Shown piece by piece: positions 21,233 to 34,175 of a DNA stretch of 64,000 nt (position 1 is its first letter; each line of letters begins with the position of its first letter). The DNA is from Carettochelys insculpta (taxonomy: Eukaryota > Chordata > Testudines > Carettochelyidae), in NCBI RefSeq assembly GCF_033958435.1, contig NC_134144.1:8798010-8862009 (forward strand), given 5' to 3'. The notes beneath the pieces were generated by a model. That model did not search any database and had not been told where the DNA came from. It saw nothing but the letters and a program-made list of their open reading frames with translations. The translations under genes were made by a program, and so were the position numbers.

Positions 21233-21683
21233 TGGCACTTTTTACCTGTGGAGACATGCAAATCCTTTACTGCATATTCTACCATACTTAAGATTTCCTA
21301 TGCTTAAAATGGCAAGTAGAAGACATCTGAAGTGTCAGCATAAATAGAGGATTTTAAAACATGGAGAATCCTAGATGCTGGTGCAAAGGAACAGTGAGGA
21401 GGAAGAATTTAAGAGAATGGTAATACTAGAAGGCATAGTCATCTGACTTTGTCCTGCAACTGTTGGACGGCCTCTGTTCTGCAGGAGTCCCTGGCTAGGG
21501 CACAAAGGTCACTAACAGGAAAGAATCAGATTGCAATTTAGGAACATGTTGCATTAACTTTATCCTATTTGTAAAGGACAATCACATCCACTAATTATCT
21601 GCTTATAGCTGAGGCTTTCACTCACAACAACCACCATACGGGTCTACTTACATGCTAACTATAAGCTGGTACTTCAATACCAA

Positions 21684-22640
21684 CCATAGAACACTAGAAC
21701 TGGAAGGGACCTCAAGAGGTCATCAAGTCCAGTTTCCTGCCCACTTGGCAGGACCAAACACCATCTAGATCATCCCCGTTAGGTGTTTATCTAACCTGCT
21801 CTTGCATATCTCCAGTGATGGAGATTCCACAACCTTCCTAGGTAACTTATTCCAGTGTTTAAACACCCTGACAGTGAGGAAGTTTTTTCCTAATGTCTAA
21901 TCTAAACCTCCCTTGCTGCATTTAAGCCCATTGCTCCTTGTCCTATCCTCAGAGACCAAGGAGAACAATTTTTTTCCCTCCTTGTAACCCTCTTCTAGGT
22001 ACTTGAAAACCGTTATCACGTCCCCTCTAAATCTTCTGTTTTCTAACTGAGGCCAGTTCTTTGTCTTCCCTCAGAGCTCACATTCTCTAGACCTTTAATC
22101 ATTCTTGTTGCTCTTCACTGGACCTTTTCCAATTTCTCCACATCTTTCTTGAAATGTGGTGCCCAGAACTGGACACAATACTCCAATTGAGGACTAATGA
22201 ATACTGAGTAGAGCAAAAGAATGACTTCTTGTGTCTCATGCTCAACACTCCTGTTAATACATCCCAGAATCATATTTGCTTTTTTGGCAACAGCATCACA
22301 CTGTTGACTTGTATTTAGCTTGTCCACTACGACCATTAAGTCCACTTCCACAGTACTCCTTCCTAGAAGGTCACTTCGCATTCTATATGTATGAAGCTGA
22401 TTGTTTCTTCCTAAGTGGAGTACTTAGGATTTGTCTTTGTTAAACTTCAGCCAGTTTACCTCAGACCATTTCTTCAGTTTGTCCAGATCATTCTGAATTA
22501 TGAGCCTATCCTTCAAAGCAGTTGCAACCCCTCCCAGCTTGGGATCATCTGCAAACTTAATAGGTGTACTCTCTATGCCAATATCTAAATTGTTTATGAA
22601 GATAAGGAAAGGTGAACTTGGTCAGATGAGGCCTTAAAAA
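21684..22640 (-). mobile_element. CR1 LINE, 3' part of reverse transcriptase plus tail
   Basis: On the minus strand an 88-codon open stretch at 22381-22115 includes AKKANMILGCINRSV, EVILLLYSVFISPQLEYCVQ and FWAPHFKKDVEKLEKVQ, the C-terminal part of CR1 reverse transcriptase. It is followed by the normal 3' tail, which on the plus strand begins ccatagaacactagaactgg and aagggacctcaagaggtcat. The upstream part (to about 22640) is broken. The copy is 5' truncated and inactive. Confidence 0.93.
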
Positions 22641-23482
22641 AAAGTGAGTCAGCTCAATAGACATCAATAGATGTCAGTGATTAAGTTTCTAGAAAGATCT
22701 CTGTATTAAAAGAAAAGATTGTTTCCACAGATGCCTTTATACACCAGGGAGTATTGCAGCTTAGGCACACAGGAAACAAATCAGAACAAAGTGACATGCA
22801 GTTGCTATGGTACCCTTGTGTGTTTTATGTCACAGTCACCATAAATAGTCAGGATCAACCTTCATAATTTGAGCACAAAACAGAGATCTGCAGTTTTTAT
22901 ATAGAATAGGAGATGAGTATAGCAATTCCATGGAGTGGCATGGAACAATACATTGAGGTGCCTAATAGCATCATAAGATGACAGTTTATTTTTGCCACAG
23001 GTCACCATTCTCTTTTTTATACACTACAGAGGTTTGCACTTCAACATCTTTTGAGTTTTGCTTTGTGTAACTGACCAATGTGCGCATCGGAACAAGCAGA
23101 AGCCCCCTCACTTCGGCTTATGTTTACAATAGAGCTCAATGCTACCTTTTCAGGTGCTTGAAACCCAAATCAGAGTCAAGTCTTCAGAACGCTGAGTTCT
23201 TCGAGTACCATTTGTTTTAGGCCTGAAAGGAGAAGCAAGCTCTTCTGAAGACCGGACCCTTCGTGTTAGGAACACGTAGGCAATGCTGGACATAGAAGTA
23301 ATTTTCCCCAGACAGGGCTAAAAAGCCAAATCTGGTTTCTTGTCATGATTCAAGATAGCCAGAAGAGGCAGAAGTTAACACAAAGAGCTCACAGCTGGAA
23401 CCTGCTTCTGCCAGATTAGGAATGGCATATTGAGCCACCCACTCTTCACTATACAGCAGAAGTAAACAAGCTTGGTCTAGGA

Positions 23483-23814
23483 CAGAGGTCTGCAACCCGT
23501 GGCTCTGGAGCCACATGCAGCTCTTTAAGGACTTCTTTGTGGCTCCTGCTGTTATAAAGTTAAAAAAACCCTCCTGATCTTTTTCGATGTTTCAGTGAAC
23601 ATTTAAAAGCCCAACAATAAACGGCTCATACCTAAATAGCAAGCAATAGGTGATTTCAAAGTATTGAATAACTCCCCCTTTAACATGTGCAATGCGTTGT
23701 GGGATGTGTGCACTGTTCTTCAAATAGGGATTACAAAAAGTAGAGTTCGACATTATTGATTAAGGACTGTCTCAGTCACATGTATTGTGGCTCTTGAATT
23801 GTTGCCCACCCCTG
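23483..23814. mobile_element. hAT-like non-autonomous element
   Basis: Ends are cagaggtctgcaacc and, reverse-complemented, caggggtgggcaac, with internal gtggctctggagccacatg and ttgtggctcttgaa blocks. The 8 bp outside are gtctagga and ggctaggg, matching at six of eight bases, consistent with an old hAT duplication. Length 332 bp, no coding capacity. Confidence 0.7.
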
Positions 23815-25431
23815 GGCTAGGGACTTTAAGTACTGCTTTGGGGTAGGCAAAATGCCCCTCTCTGATATAACTTAAGACAGAACATGAAACTGCAATGCAT
23901 TTACTACATTATGGGGTATAGTAATTTATTGGCTACTGACATCCCCCCCCCGCCCCAAAATAGCATCTGTGTTGCTATTTGCACTGTTCAAATGCACAGA
24001 AGAAGTGCCAGACTGAAACAGGATGGGAAGGAAAACTGACACAATACAACCACCTTAAACTCACCCAAGAGGATAACAGAACCCAGGCCGCCAGAAGTCC
24101 AGTCTTGTGCACCAGCTACTACACCATACTGTGATGTCACACTCATATTGTTTATGAACAGATGCCTCACTTAAATATGCTTTATATAAACTCTTCATGT
24201 AACATCTCATTTTGAAAGTTATAATCTGTTGAACGTGTGTGTTTTATTTGCAAGCATGTATCATCCCTGCATCTGAAGTTAGAAATATAGAACATAAATC
24301 TGTCTACTCATCCAGCCAAGCTAAGTAAGGACCATTAGTGGTATGTAACGAATTTAATGGCCTGCTATTTGGGACCCTAATCTGTGAATAGTTTTGCTTC
24401 TGTGGTATCCTGACAGAGCTGCTATGTCAATGATGATAACTGCTTGGCTGTTTATGTATACACCCTCCATACATCATATTAGCCTTGTGCAGATGGCTAA
24501 TGTAGTAGACTCCAAAAGAACCCCCCCAAAGACCACAACATTAGTTAAGGATTGAAGGCACCTGCCCAGGTTTATTGCAAACACAGTATAGTAAAAGCTA
24601 CCCTAGGCCATATGTCTATAGATAGGCTAAGAATGCGTACCTTTGACAATGGACTTGACTTGGTCTGTGACAGGATTATTCCCTGCCCTCAGGTCAACCA
24701 AAGAACTCTTTTGGGTTACATTTTTTGTACAGAGGTACTAACAAGTTATACATTGCTCCCACTGTATTAGGTTGCCACCCTCTGACATTACCTAGTTACT
24801 ACCCATTGCCTAGTACATGAGGGTTTGATCACTATCATGCGGTCAGTATGTCTTATTTATGGGGGAGTAGTACGGTACAGAGAGGTTTCTTCACAAAACA
24901 TTCTGTTACCATCTCTCTGACATGTGCTTCCAGCCTGGGTCTGGTACACATTAGGTGCGAGTGTTTCTGCAATATCAGCCTTGTTCATGACAAGTGCTGT
25001 CAGCAGAGGCCTGCCTCTTGTTCACAGCTTCTGTTTGCTTTGTATTAGCAAAGTCGTGACCCTTGCTGTCTAGGCCTCACACCAGACTTGTGATACATGG
25101 GCTTATGTTTCAATCTTTCGTCTCACTACACCTGGACTATATTTGGTCTTACAGAGCCAGGCAATTAGGCCATTTGATATTGGAAACCATTTTGGATGCT
25201 GTATTTTTCTCCACTCAAAGTGAGGAAAAATTTGAACTGAACATAAAGAATTCCTGACTTGGCCAAAATCCTTATAAAGGTATGAAACCAAACAATAGGG
25301 ACTGCTGCCAGACATAGGAGACCCCTAGTTTACACCTAAGAGGATGCTGGAGACGTTTAAGACTGAGCAGGAAGGAAGGATAAGCCAAGGTAGGAGGCTG
25401 CCTAGTTTGTGAGAAACAGTGATTAAAATTA

Positions 25432-25754
25432 CAAGTTGAACTTCTCTAATGTGGAAGTAGTCCAACAACATCCATCATCCAGGATTATTTTAATTAGCCA
25501 AATGTCCAATTATCATGGGTGTGGCCAAGTTTCCCCTGGTCCCATAAGGTTTATTTACAGACACCTACACTGGCTCTCACTGTTCCATACTGTTATTTAG
25601 ATCTAATTTACCCCTAAATACCTTCTAAGAGCCCAGTAAGCAGTGAAAGTGTTGGTAATGCTGCTAGACAATGCTGACCTCCAGTGGTTTGGTAAATTCT
25701 CATGTTAGGTACAAAACAGTTCCTGAGGTTGCAGGACTACAGAAGTTCAACCTG
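25432..25754. mobile_element. CAGGTTGAACC inverted-repeat element
   Basis: The 323-bp copy begins caagttgaacttctctaatg and ends gaagttcaacctg. Internal blocks gttggtaatgctgctagaca, aatgctgacctcc, cctaaataccttctaagagc and atcatgggtgtggccaag are shared with four other copies (35639, 46926, 59061, 59429). The inverted ends are about 16 bp. A TA on one side suggests a TA duplication, but this is not consistent in every copy. Confidence 0.7.
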
Positions 25755-25850
25755 TGCTGTTAGGGTAAGAAATTGTATGTATCGTGTGTCTTAAAGTATT
25801 AACCCTAGCTGGCATATTTGGTTTTGTTAACATCACTTAGTTCTTTGTGC

Positions 25851-25885
25851 AGTAAGAGGTAGCCGTGTTAATCTGTACTCCTTGC
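25851..25885. mobile_element. Penelope-like element remnant
   Basis: The string aagaggtagccgtgttaatctgtac resembles a short terminal block common in reptilian Penelope-like copies, also seen at 46362-46450. Only about 35 bp remain, so the call is tentative. Confidence 0.35.
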
Positions 25886-26196
25886 ACAGGACAACTCAGA
25901 GCCATTTGGTTACATTTATTTTTGAACTTGGTACTGTTATGCCATGTGGATCGGACCCCTTTCTGTCTGGGGCCTATGAAATTCTAGCACATGAATTTTT
26001 CAATAGCCCACTTTAATTCCTTTCTACCTACAGTGCAGAACCATGGCCTCAGGCAGCCATAGGTGTGTCTACACTAGGCTGCTTTTGATAGAATTTCCTT
26101 CAGCTGCTGCACTTCAGTACCACAATAATGATGACAGGGCTGTAAGCAGTAAGAGTGGTCATAATTTAATCTTGCTCTGAGTGAGTCTATATAGCG

Positions 26197-26234
26197 CGCA
26201 TGTGTGCGCGCGCACACACACACACACACACACA
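26197..26234 (+). repeat. GC/CA microsatellite
   Basis: The run gcgcgcatgtgtgcgcgcgc is followed by (ac)n to 26233. The alternating purine-pyrimidine order is a strong Z-DNA candidate and is partly palindromic. Confidence 0.8.
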
Positions 26235-26849
26235 AGCATTTTAAGTGCTGCAGTGGGTTTGAAAGAATGTAGAATAGAACTTTGTGGAAAAACCAGTCCT
26301 GCGTACTCTGCCGTCTTAACAGTGACAGGATGCTTAGTTCCCAGGGTGTATTACTGGGATGAATCTGCAATGAGTCCTCAGTTACTTGACTGAAAAGTTG
26401 TCTTGGGATATACTAAAAATGTTGGTTAATTTAAGGCCAGATAACAGCACTTTTGCAGTATATAGTGCCCTATAAAGCATCACTTGGGAAAATCTCAGAC
26501 TGGAAAGCAGAGCCTTGTTGGCTTTTTGCTTATTCTAACCTTCAAAAAAATTGGTATTCTGCCAGTTAAGTATAACGCTCAGTAAACCAACATGTCCTCC
26601 TCATTCCTCCAAAGAATAACCAAGCTTTTACAATAGCAAGGGGCTAGAGCACTCAATCTAGTTTTGATCCCTCTTTTATGCAGAGGCCATGAGTGCCTTA
26701 GAGCCACAATAAAGCAGACTCAGCAGAGCTCCCACGTTAAAGGATAATAGTTACAAAGCAAAGCAGCTTTTTTTTTTAAAAAAATAGGACAGTTTTCCAT
26801 ATGTATCCTAAACTTCAATACAAATCTAAGGAGTAGCCAACACTTTTTG

Positions 26850-27860
26850 CCCCTAAGAAGTGTGGCAAGGTCCACCTCACTTCTGGGCCCAGCCTCTTGT
26901 TCTGCTCACAGTCCTGCAGGTAGTCTGGATACTTCAGTCTGGGAACCAGGTGCGCTAGCCATGGTTGGCCTTAATGTCCCTTGGCTGAAGGGAGCTGGGG
27001 TACAGCTCCCTGCCGTGCCCCCCACCCCCGGTCTGCTAGTGGCAAGTAAGTTATCCACCCCAGTAGTCACCTGCAGCAAGGGAAGTCCAAACACTCCCTA
27101 TGGGACCGCTCCACCTCCCCGCCCTGTGTCTACCAATACCAACATTCCGCCATTCTTACCTCACTCCAATGTCCTCTTCCACTGCGTGCTCCTTCGCCCA
27201 GCTGGGAAGGTTTTTTAAACAATTCCATGGCAGCCTTAAGTGAGCTCAGCTGTCCCTAACTGATTCATAGCAGACCCTTCTCAGCCCCTCCTTGCTGCCC
27301 TGCAACAGCCCTCTGTTAATTAGCCAGGCCAGCTTGGCTTGTTTAGCGTGGCCTTGCTCCCTTCCTCAGCCAGCCCTCTGGCCTTACCCTGTCACAGAAA
27401 TTAGAGCTCAGCAGGAAAAGAGAAGTTTCACAGCAGATTTATTAACCATGGCACCTAGCCCAGCATTCCCCATCAGCGGTTTCTTTCCGCAGACCCCAAG
27501 GGTGGTGTTCCGTCCCGCCCAGTTCTCCCCTCAGAGACAGGGATTCCCCCACTGCAGGTCATGCGACTGGGGCAGGGCGTTTTCTTCAGTGGCTTTGCTG
27601 CATTCCATTCCACTTCCCTTCAGGCTCCCTTTGCCTCAGCCACTCAGCCAGCAGGGCAGTGCCTGATTTTCCTCAGCCAACCACAGTCACAAAGACCAGG
27701 TATAGGCCCAAGATGCGAGCACAGCAACTCCTTTTCTGCCTGACAGCTTTATATTTCTCCCACAAGGCCCACTAGCAGCCTGGCTAAGCAGCAGCTTTAC
27801 AGGGTCTCAGGGTCCCACCCACACGCAAGCCCCCAGCCTGCCACAGCAAGAGGGTGGAGC
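26850..27860. other. GC-rich stretch without a supported gene
   Basis: Unusually GC-rich for the window outside the CpG island, with few CpGs, and with several overlapping open frames of 60-124 codons that have no recognisable domains. It may be an unnamed repeat or part of an LTR element. I found no ends or target duplication. Confidence 0.4.
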
Positions 27861-27984
27861 TAGGAGGGTGTGAAGGGCAGCTCAGGTTCAGGGTTTTCCC
27901 CTGGTCAGATTAACTTTTCTGGGGGGCTGGAGTGGGACCCAAAATGTAGGGTCCAGTGTGGGAGAAGGAGCTGACAGGGAGCAG

Positions 27985-28262
27985 GAGTGGGGTTTGGGTG
28001 GGAGGGCAGGTACAGGAATAAAATGAGGGTGGAGTGTCTGGGTGGGAAGGAGGGTAGAGGAACAGGGTGAGGGTCTGGGTGGGAGGTGGTGCAGGAACAG
28101 GCTGGAGGTGGGCTGGGTGGAAGGCGGTGTAGGAATAGGTTAAGGATGGGGGGTCTGGATGGGAGGATACAGGAACAGACTGAAGGTGGGGGGGGTCAGA
28201 GTGGGAGGAAGGGTGCAAGAGCAGGGCATGGGTGGGTAGGTTCTGGGTAGGCGGGAGTGCAG
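27985..28262 (+). repeat. G-rich minisatellite, units of about 40-50 bp
   Basis: About six or seven degenerate units have the form tgggtgggag, then a g-rich segment, then caggaacaggctgagg. Units start near 27998, 28040, 28078, 28115, 28155, 28200 and 28245. Many GGG runs on the plus strand could form G-quadruplexes. The minus-strand open frame with repeated PSHPDPP-like peptides is only the translation of this repeat. Confidence 0.75.
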
Positions 28263-28829
28263 AAGCCGGCTGGAGATGGGGGGCACTTACTACCACATGC
28301 AGCTGCCCCCCCCAGCTGGGGGAACAGAAGCTCACAAAACCACTTAATGGAAAGGTTTTTCCCTCTGTTGCTCCCAAACACCACACACTGCTACTCTTAT
28401 TGGCTGGAATTCCAGCCAAGCAGAGGATCAAGATAAAAGCATCTCCAGGCAGTGCTGTGTGGCCATTCCCCCCAGCCAGGGGATGGAGGAGCAGCAGTAG
28501 TAGCACATGGAGATGTTTCCTGCTCCTGCCAGGCACAGCCCATTAGCCTGATTTGGCTTGGCTTGCCTGACTTGAACCCACAAGGCTGGGGACATTACAC
28601 CCCACATGCCACAAGACCCTGATTTATGGTGGCTTGTACTTAGCAGTAGCTTCCGTCTTTTAGTAAGGATGGACAAGCTTTGGTGTGGAGTTCAAATAAG
28701 CCTGAGGATCTAAATAAACCAACAACTAAGGATACATGGAGGGCTGAGGGTCGTACTAAAGGCAAATTTATTATTGGACTTTTCTGCTCAGCAAACCATT
28801 TGAGGGCCCTATTTCCATTGTATACTTTG

Positions 28830-29165
28830 TAAAGAAAATTGACTTATAGAATGTGTTACCAGTTTTCCATCAAGTTTCTGGTGGGCTAGTGCGTGGAATA
28901 TGACAGGATTCACAAGAGAACTGGGTAAGTTAATGGAGGATAAGTCCATCAATGGATATTAGCCAAGGTCAGGGATGCAACACGCTGCTTTGGGGGGTGA
29001 CCCTATACTTCTACCAGAAACTGGGAGTGGAAGACAGAGATGGATCACTTCAGTATTACCTTGTTCTGTATAGTGCTCCTGAAGCGCTGGTATAGGCCAA
29101 TGTCAGAAACAGGATACTGGGCAAGATGGACCATGGTCAAACTCAGTAGGACAGTTCTTACATTA
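28830..29165 (+). mobile_element. CR1 LINE 3' tail, another subfamily
   Basis: Motifs gataagtccatcaatggata, ttagccaaggtcagggatg, ccagaaactgggagtggaag, agatggatcactt, then gtcagaaacaggatactggg and caagatggaccatggtcaaa follow the 3' end of a CR1 subfamily that differs from those at 1734 and 52128. It ends in acagttctta. Confidence 0.8.
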
Positions 29166-29784
29166 TTACAGAATAAAAATGACCAAGATATATGCCCTTG
29201 GCAGAGACATCATACATTAAGAGGATTATAAAACTTATCCATTCTTTCCTACAGGTCTTCTTTGGAAAACGGGATTGAGGTACACTAGAGGGGCAGTATA
29301 AGGAAATTAGTAAAGCCCGTATAGGGAAATTTATAAAGCTATGTTTACATGCTCTCAGGTGCAACAGATGACATTAGCCTCCAGGGACATCTTCAAAAGT
29401 ATTAAAATCAGTCTAAAAATTTTGAGGAATAGAGGAAAACCAATTTACACATGAGGTGAGTTATTTTTCCTCGGGAGCCAAACTGTTCAATCCACAGTCA
29501 AGTTAAATTTCATATTTGGGCTAGAGCTCCAGATAAACAAGAAAATAACTCATTCATGTGAAACAGAGAACTATTTCCCTAAAAGCTGATGTGCTGGCTG
29601 TAAAACTGGGTTCTCTGGAAAGAAATAATGGGGAGTAACCAAGAGCCACTACTTTATCTGCTCTGACTTGTCTTAACAAGACTGACTGTATGCATTGCTA
29701 GTGAGTATATGTTATTGTATTGCTTTTAAGAAAAATATAAAATGATATTTAGTGAGTGGATGGGGAAATGAATAAATATACAAG

Positions 29785-32700
29785 CAGTTAGAGGACAAGC
29801 AATTTTATTTTGCAAAACAATCACTATACAGCAACAAATACAATTGCAAATTGGATTGAAAAACATGAACTAACTACCACCAGCCATTCAAGAAATGTCT
29901 CTATGGTAACAGGCTCTAGAAATACCAGAAAAAACCACAGGTTTGTTACAGAAGTGTGTATTTCTCCAAATCCGAGCATAAAGAATATGACTTTTTGTTT
30001 TTGTTTTTTTTTCTCTTTGCTAAAGTTGAAGTGGCTCTCATGCCTGACCTTTCCAAGTCTGAAAGTAAATTATTTTTTCTGCAGAGGGAATTGCTTGAGT
30101 AAGATTACTACCAAGTGAGCGCTATACACACCTAGGCTAAAATTCTGCTTCATTTGATGTAAGAAAAGTGATCTACACTTTCAGACTTCTGTTCATACTT
30201 GATTTTTTCAGAAACTATTTTGGTTCAGCCCAGCAAAATCTTTTCTCATATACAGTAGTCCACACAGACTGCCTTTCAACTAACTCCTTTTGGGTTGTGA
30301 AGATAGGCTTGTTTCTACATATTTGCAAGCAGTCATAATGAGGAAAGAAATGTTGCTACTGTACATTAACATAATGTTAGCTGGCTAATACCGTTTACTG
30401 CTGTACAGTGAAAATGTGTTGGTAGTGGACACAGGAGTATCGTCATGGTTACTAGATTCTCTTTCATTGTTGCTGGACAAAAATCTGTTCAACTTTTACT
30501 GGATTTCTTCCTGCCTAGGATTGCACAGAAATAGATATTTTGCAGCTGTAGAGATAGCTAGAGTGTCTTTTCCACTGTCCTACCACTCAACAAATATACT
30601 GTTTTGATTCTCCCAAGACTATCCAATTTGACTTACTTTAAATTTCCTATTTATTTACTATTACAAATAGAGAGAAGTTAGCTCTTAGATGTCACCGACT
30701 GGTTAAACCTGCCAAAAGTTAAAGATGGGGAGGGATTGGGGTCCAAAAATCTGGAATGGGGTGGCCACTAAGTGGTTGCAATATTTTTAAATTGACACTC
30801 TTCTTGAAAAGTTAAAGTTCTTATGAGCTTTTTAAGTGACCATCTAGCGTTATGTAACATAATTTGCATATTATTTATAGCAACTTCTTGGTTTCTTTTA
30901 TCTTCATCCGACTCCACAAAAGTTCTAGAACTCTTTCTCTGGAAGGACAACTATTAATTACAAAGACTTTGCTTGAATTAAGACAAGAAAGCTCATTTTG
31001 ATGCATGAAATAAATGACTTTGTGTGTTACTTTGGATGTGTATGTGCAACAACTAAACCTTACTAACTAGATAATTTAAAACAATCCTCAAAAAGGTGGA
31101 TAAAAATTATTTGACTCAAAGGTTAAAAATACTATTCTGATCAGCTGTGTTCAACTTCAGCAAAGCTGAGGTGCTTAGTTGTACCTTAGACTCTTCCTAA
31201 CATTGGCAAAATGCATAATAAAAACACTGCAAGGCTAATTTGCTTTTATTGATGGAGAGCAACATGATGAGAAATACTGTTCTTCCTCCTCCTCCTCTTG
31301 TTTTCCTTAAACAATGGCAAGACATTTTTATGGCCCACACCAAACATTATTTCCATGTAAATATCCATCGCTTATTCTAAGCAACAATACAGCAAATACA
31401 AGGCAGAAATCAGAATCCTCCTGATGCACCTGACATGGTTGCTAAACTCACCTGTCTTTTGTAGGAAGTAACTGACCTACCAACAGTAATAGGTGCTTTA
31501 TAGTGTGAAATAGCTTTTCACAGAGTTGGTGTGGCGGGGGAGGGGCTATTTAGGAATTCATCTTCAGTAAGGTGTATAGAGTTTGAGCCATATAGTTCAT
31601 CTTAATGGCACTGGGAACAACTGCTTGCTCAAAATCTCAATTCACCACACTGAAGGTTTACTCTTTAGCTTTTGTGCATTTTAATACTGTGAATTTAATT
31701 CTGTGAAATCCTCTGCTATTAATTATAAGAATCCTCTTCACAGAAACAAAAATCTTCTTTATATTATTTTCAGACCAGTCCTCAACACAGAAACACGCAT
31801 CAGCTAAAAAGAATAAACAGATCAAGTAATTGAAAGCTTCCAATACACAAGCTTGAGTTAATACACAGTTAATGTACAGCTCTGTTGACAGTACAAAGAG
31901 TAGCTAGATTTCAAAAAGAAAAGAGCCAACAATCTGCCAGTGTGTAAATTTTATGTCATTTTATGTCTACTGTACATAACATCAGCAGATTTATTATCCA
32001 CTGATGAGTAATACCACCCTACTACTTTCAGGAGTGTTTTCTTAGTGTCCATAATGTTGCATTGGAGTTTTCACAAGTAACTCCTTTAGATGTGATGTTT
32101 ATGTATCTCTACAAGTTTATGCACACTTTTCTTATACTTTTTATAGTCAACATATTCTTGCTGCTTCTTTGTTGAAATTTAAAGGTGCCCTATTTATCCA
32201 TTTAGTCACCTTTGTGATCCACGCAAGGCAGTTCATTTTATTTATCTATTTAATAGTTTATTAATTATAATTTATTGGTATCTCTACAGTGTTTACTGTT
32301 ATACTACCCCGAGTGCCTGAATGTACATATAAGACACTACTGAAGGTATGGAATGACACTCAAATACTTTTTCTGTGTATCAACTTTAGCAAAAGAAAAA
32401 AATTCAATAAAATAAATGCAACATTCATTATTACTAAAGAAGTTGAAAAAAACAACTAAAACCAAACTGTTTTTGATTTTTTAAAAAATAATCCAGAATC
32501 CAAACCCATCTAATGGGAAACCCTTTTTCTAAAGATCTGGACCTTTCAAAATCAGTCTTGGTGAGGAAAGGAGGGTGGGGAAAAGGAATAATTTTTCTAG
32601 CATCACAGAAGAGACTTGCATCTGACACTAAAACAGGGTCACGGCTTTTAGTTGTTACAGAAAGCAATTTCATGCTAAACATTATCATCTTTTTATGTAG

Positions 32701-33666
32701 TTTTTTTTCTGAGTAGGGGGAAAAAAAACCCTGCTAACATCTACTTGTACATACCTAAAATTGAAACACCAAAGGGTGCAAGAGACACAGATACTGTGAA
32801 TAAAGAAGTATAATATTCAAGTATATGAGGGCGTACCACAAATGGCCACAGAGATATATATATATATCTATAATACTGTATCAAACAGATGGAAAGGATG
32901 TGAAACCGGTAGTGTGTACACAAATCTAGCCGCTTAACCAACATTCTAATCAGACACAAGCCCACTGAAATGGAAGTGCTTCCTTTCGATAGTGTTTTTG
33001 TTTTAAAAATGCCACTTCCTCAAGCACAATTTGAATGTTTTTAACTACTATTTTTAGTTATCAGTTAAATAATTTATTGGCATCACCATGACACTGGCAT
33101 AATTATCCAGGCCCCAAAATGTTAATAACTTAATTCAGTCTTTCTCCTTCTAGCCATTTATACAAAATAACACATTTTTAAAATTAAACTTGATTTCTTT
33201 TATATGCCCTTCCCATCTGGTAACTAGATTCTTCTGCTTGATTTAACACGTAATAAGTTACTATGGGTGATGACTCCACCCATCCATGAACAGAACCCTG
33301 AAATGAGCAACGTGGGATAGTAACAAGTCAGAAAGAGGTGGATGGCCTTCAGGCACATGGAAAAGGTAAAAATAGTACAGTACTCCATGCAAGACAGAGC
33401 AGAGCAACAATAATCGTCCAATGTCATATGCTGCAATTGCATAACCATGTAAAGCCAGTGTCTTCCTGCTGTAAATGGAATTCAGGCCAATTTCTGCATC
33501 TATTTAATTATTTTGGGTTCTTTTTTATTGTATGGTTGCTACAGTCTTGGGATGTGACTTAATTTTAGACATGGGAAAGAATGAATGTAACACTTTGCTG
33601 AGCCCATTTCTGCCAAGAGCTCGTGTCTAAATATTATTACTTCATACACTGCTAAAGGGAGCCGAT
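29785..33666 (-). other. MAP2: Probable MAP2 3'UTR
   Basis: From the stop codon to about 29785 there is roughly 3.9 kb of AT-rich sequence almost free of recognisable repeats, in contrast to its surroundings. That length is close to the long 3'UTR known for mammalian MAP2. A minus-strand AATAAA lies at 29809-29804 and would give cleavage near 29785. Another at 31250-31245 could give a shorter form. The low repeat content and the position just after the stop are the main support. I did not identify specific regulatory elements. Confidence 0.5.
29804..29809 (-). promoter_or_regulatory. MAP2: Candidate MAP2 polyadenylation signal
   Basis: AATAAA on the minus strand (tttatt on plus), about 3.86 kb after the MAP2 stop, at the lower edge of the repeat-poor block. 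It is one of several candidates. Confidence 0.35.
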
Positions 33667-33882
33667 TCATAAGCCCTGCTTAGCAAGGGCAGCCGTGACA
33701 TCTTCAGCAAGGGTAGCAAGCTGAGGGGATTCCAGCAGGTTGATGCTTCCGGAGGACGAGACGTTGCTGAGTCTCCGTGGTGAAGGCACGCTGGACCTGC
33801 CTGGTGACTGCGTAATGATCTCAGCCCCATGATCTACACGGGCTTTAGCATGCTCTCTGAAATTTAGCTTCTGGCTGTCGAT
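33667..33882 (-). CDS. MAP2: MAP2 last coding exon, C-terminus and stop
   Basis: MAP2 is the dendritic microtubule-associated protein of the MAP2/tau/MAP4 family. This exon encodes the last 71 residues and the TGA at 33669-33667. It begins [20 protein letters not shown], the end of the last microtubule-binding repeat region, and continues with the conserved tail: [40 protein letters not shown] and TAALAKQGL. The acceptor is ttgaacag before ATCGAC, phase 0, matching the preceding exon's end. Compared with the mammalian form I see at least one change, Pro for Ala in SSVPSPRR. The frame is intact. Confidence 0.97.
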   Translation of the reverse strand: MDSQKLNFREHAKARVDHGAEIITQSPGRSSVPSPRRLSNVSSSGSINLLESPQLATLAEDVTAALAKQGL

Positions 33883-34175
33883 CTGTTCAAGAAAGGCAAC
33901 AGATTTAAACCTTTGCTTTTAAGTAATGACCCCCAGTGCTTCTGTTGCTGATTTGATTGCAAGCTCCTGTCTTCTGTGGTGAGGCTCTTTCCTATTCAAA
34001 CACTATCCCACCTTTTCAGGGTTTGGCCAACTCTGTCCTTCCCACATAAGACTGGTGGCCATATGCTGGTGAACACCCTCAGTTACTGAAGTCAGTGGGA
34101 ACTGAGAGGGCTCAGCCTCACAGCGCTGGATGCATGAGTCAGCCACCACCTTTGCATTGGCCACTTCCTCTAGAA

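Larger units (their letters stand above)
19700..29784. other. Intergenic region between MAP2 3' end and UNC80 promoter
   Basis: No exon or conserved gene could be supported. It holds an old dispersed repeat (21153-21232), CR1 fragments (21684-22640 minus, 28830-29165 plus), a hAT-like element (23483-23814), an inverted-repeat element (25432-25754), microsatellites and a GC-rich stretch (26850-28550) with a G-rich minisatellite. Parts such as 19700-21150, 23820-25430 and 29170-29784 show nothing I recognise. Confidence 0.65.

Noticed and set aside
27910..28536. Minus-strand open frame of 208 codons with repeated Pro/Ser/His motifs
   Set aside because: It is the translation of a G-rich minisatellite and has no independent support.
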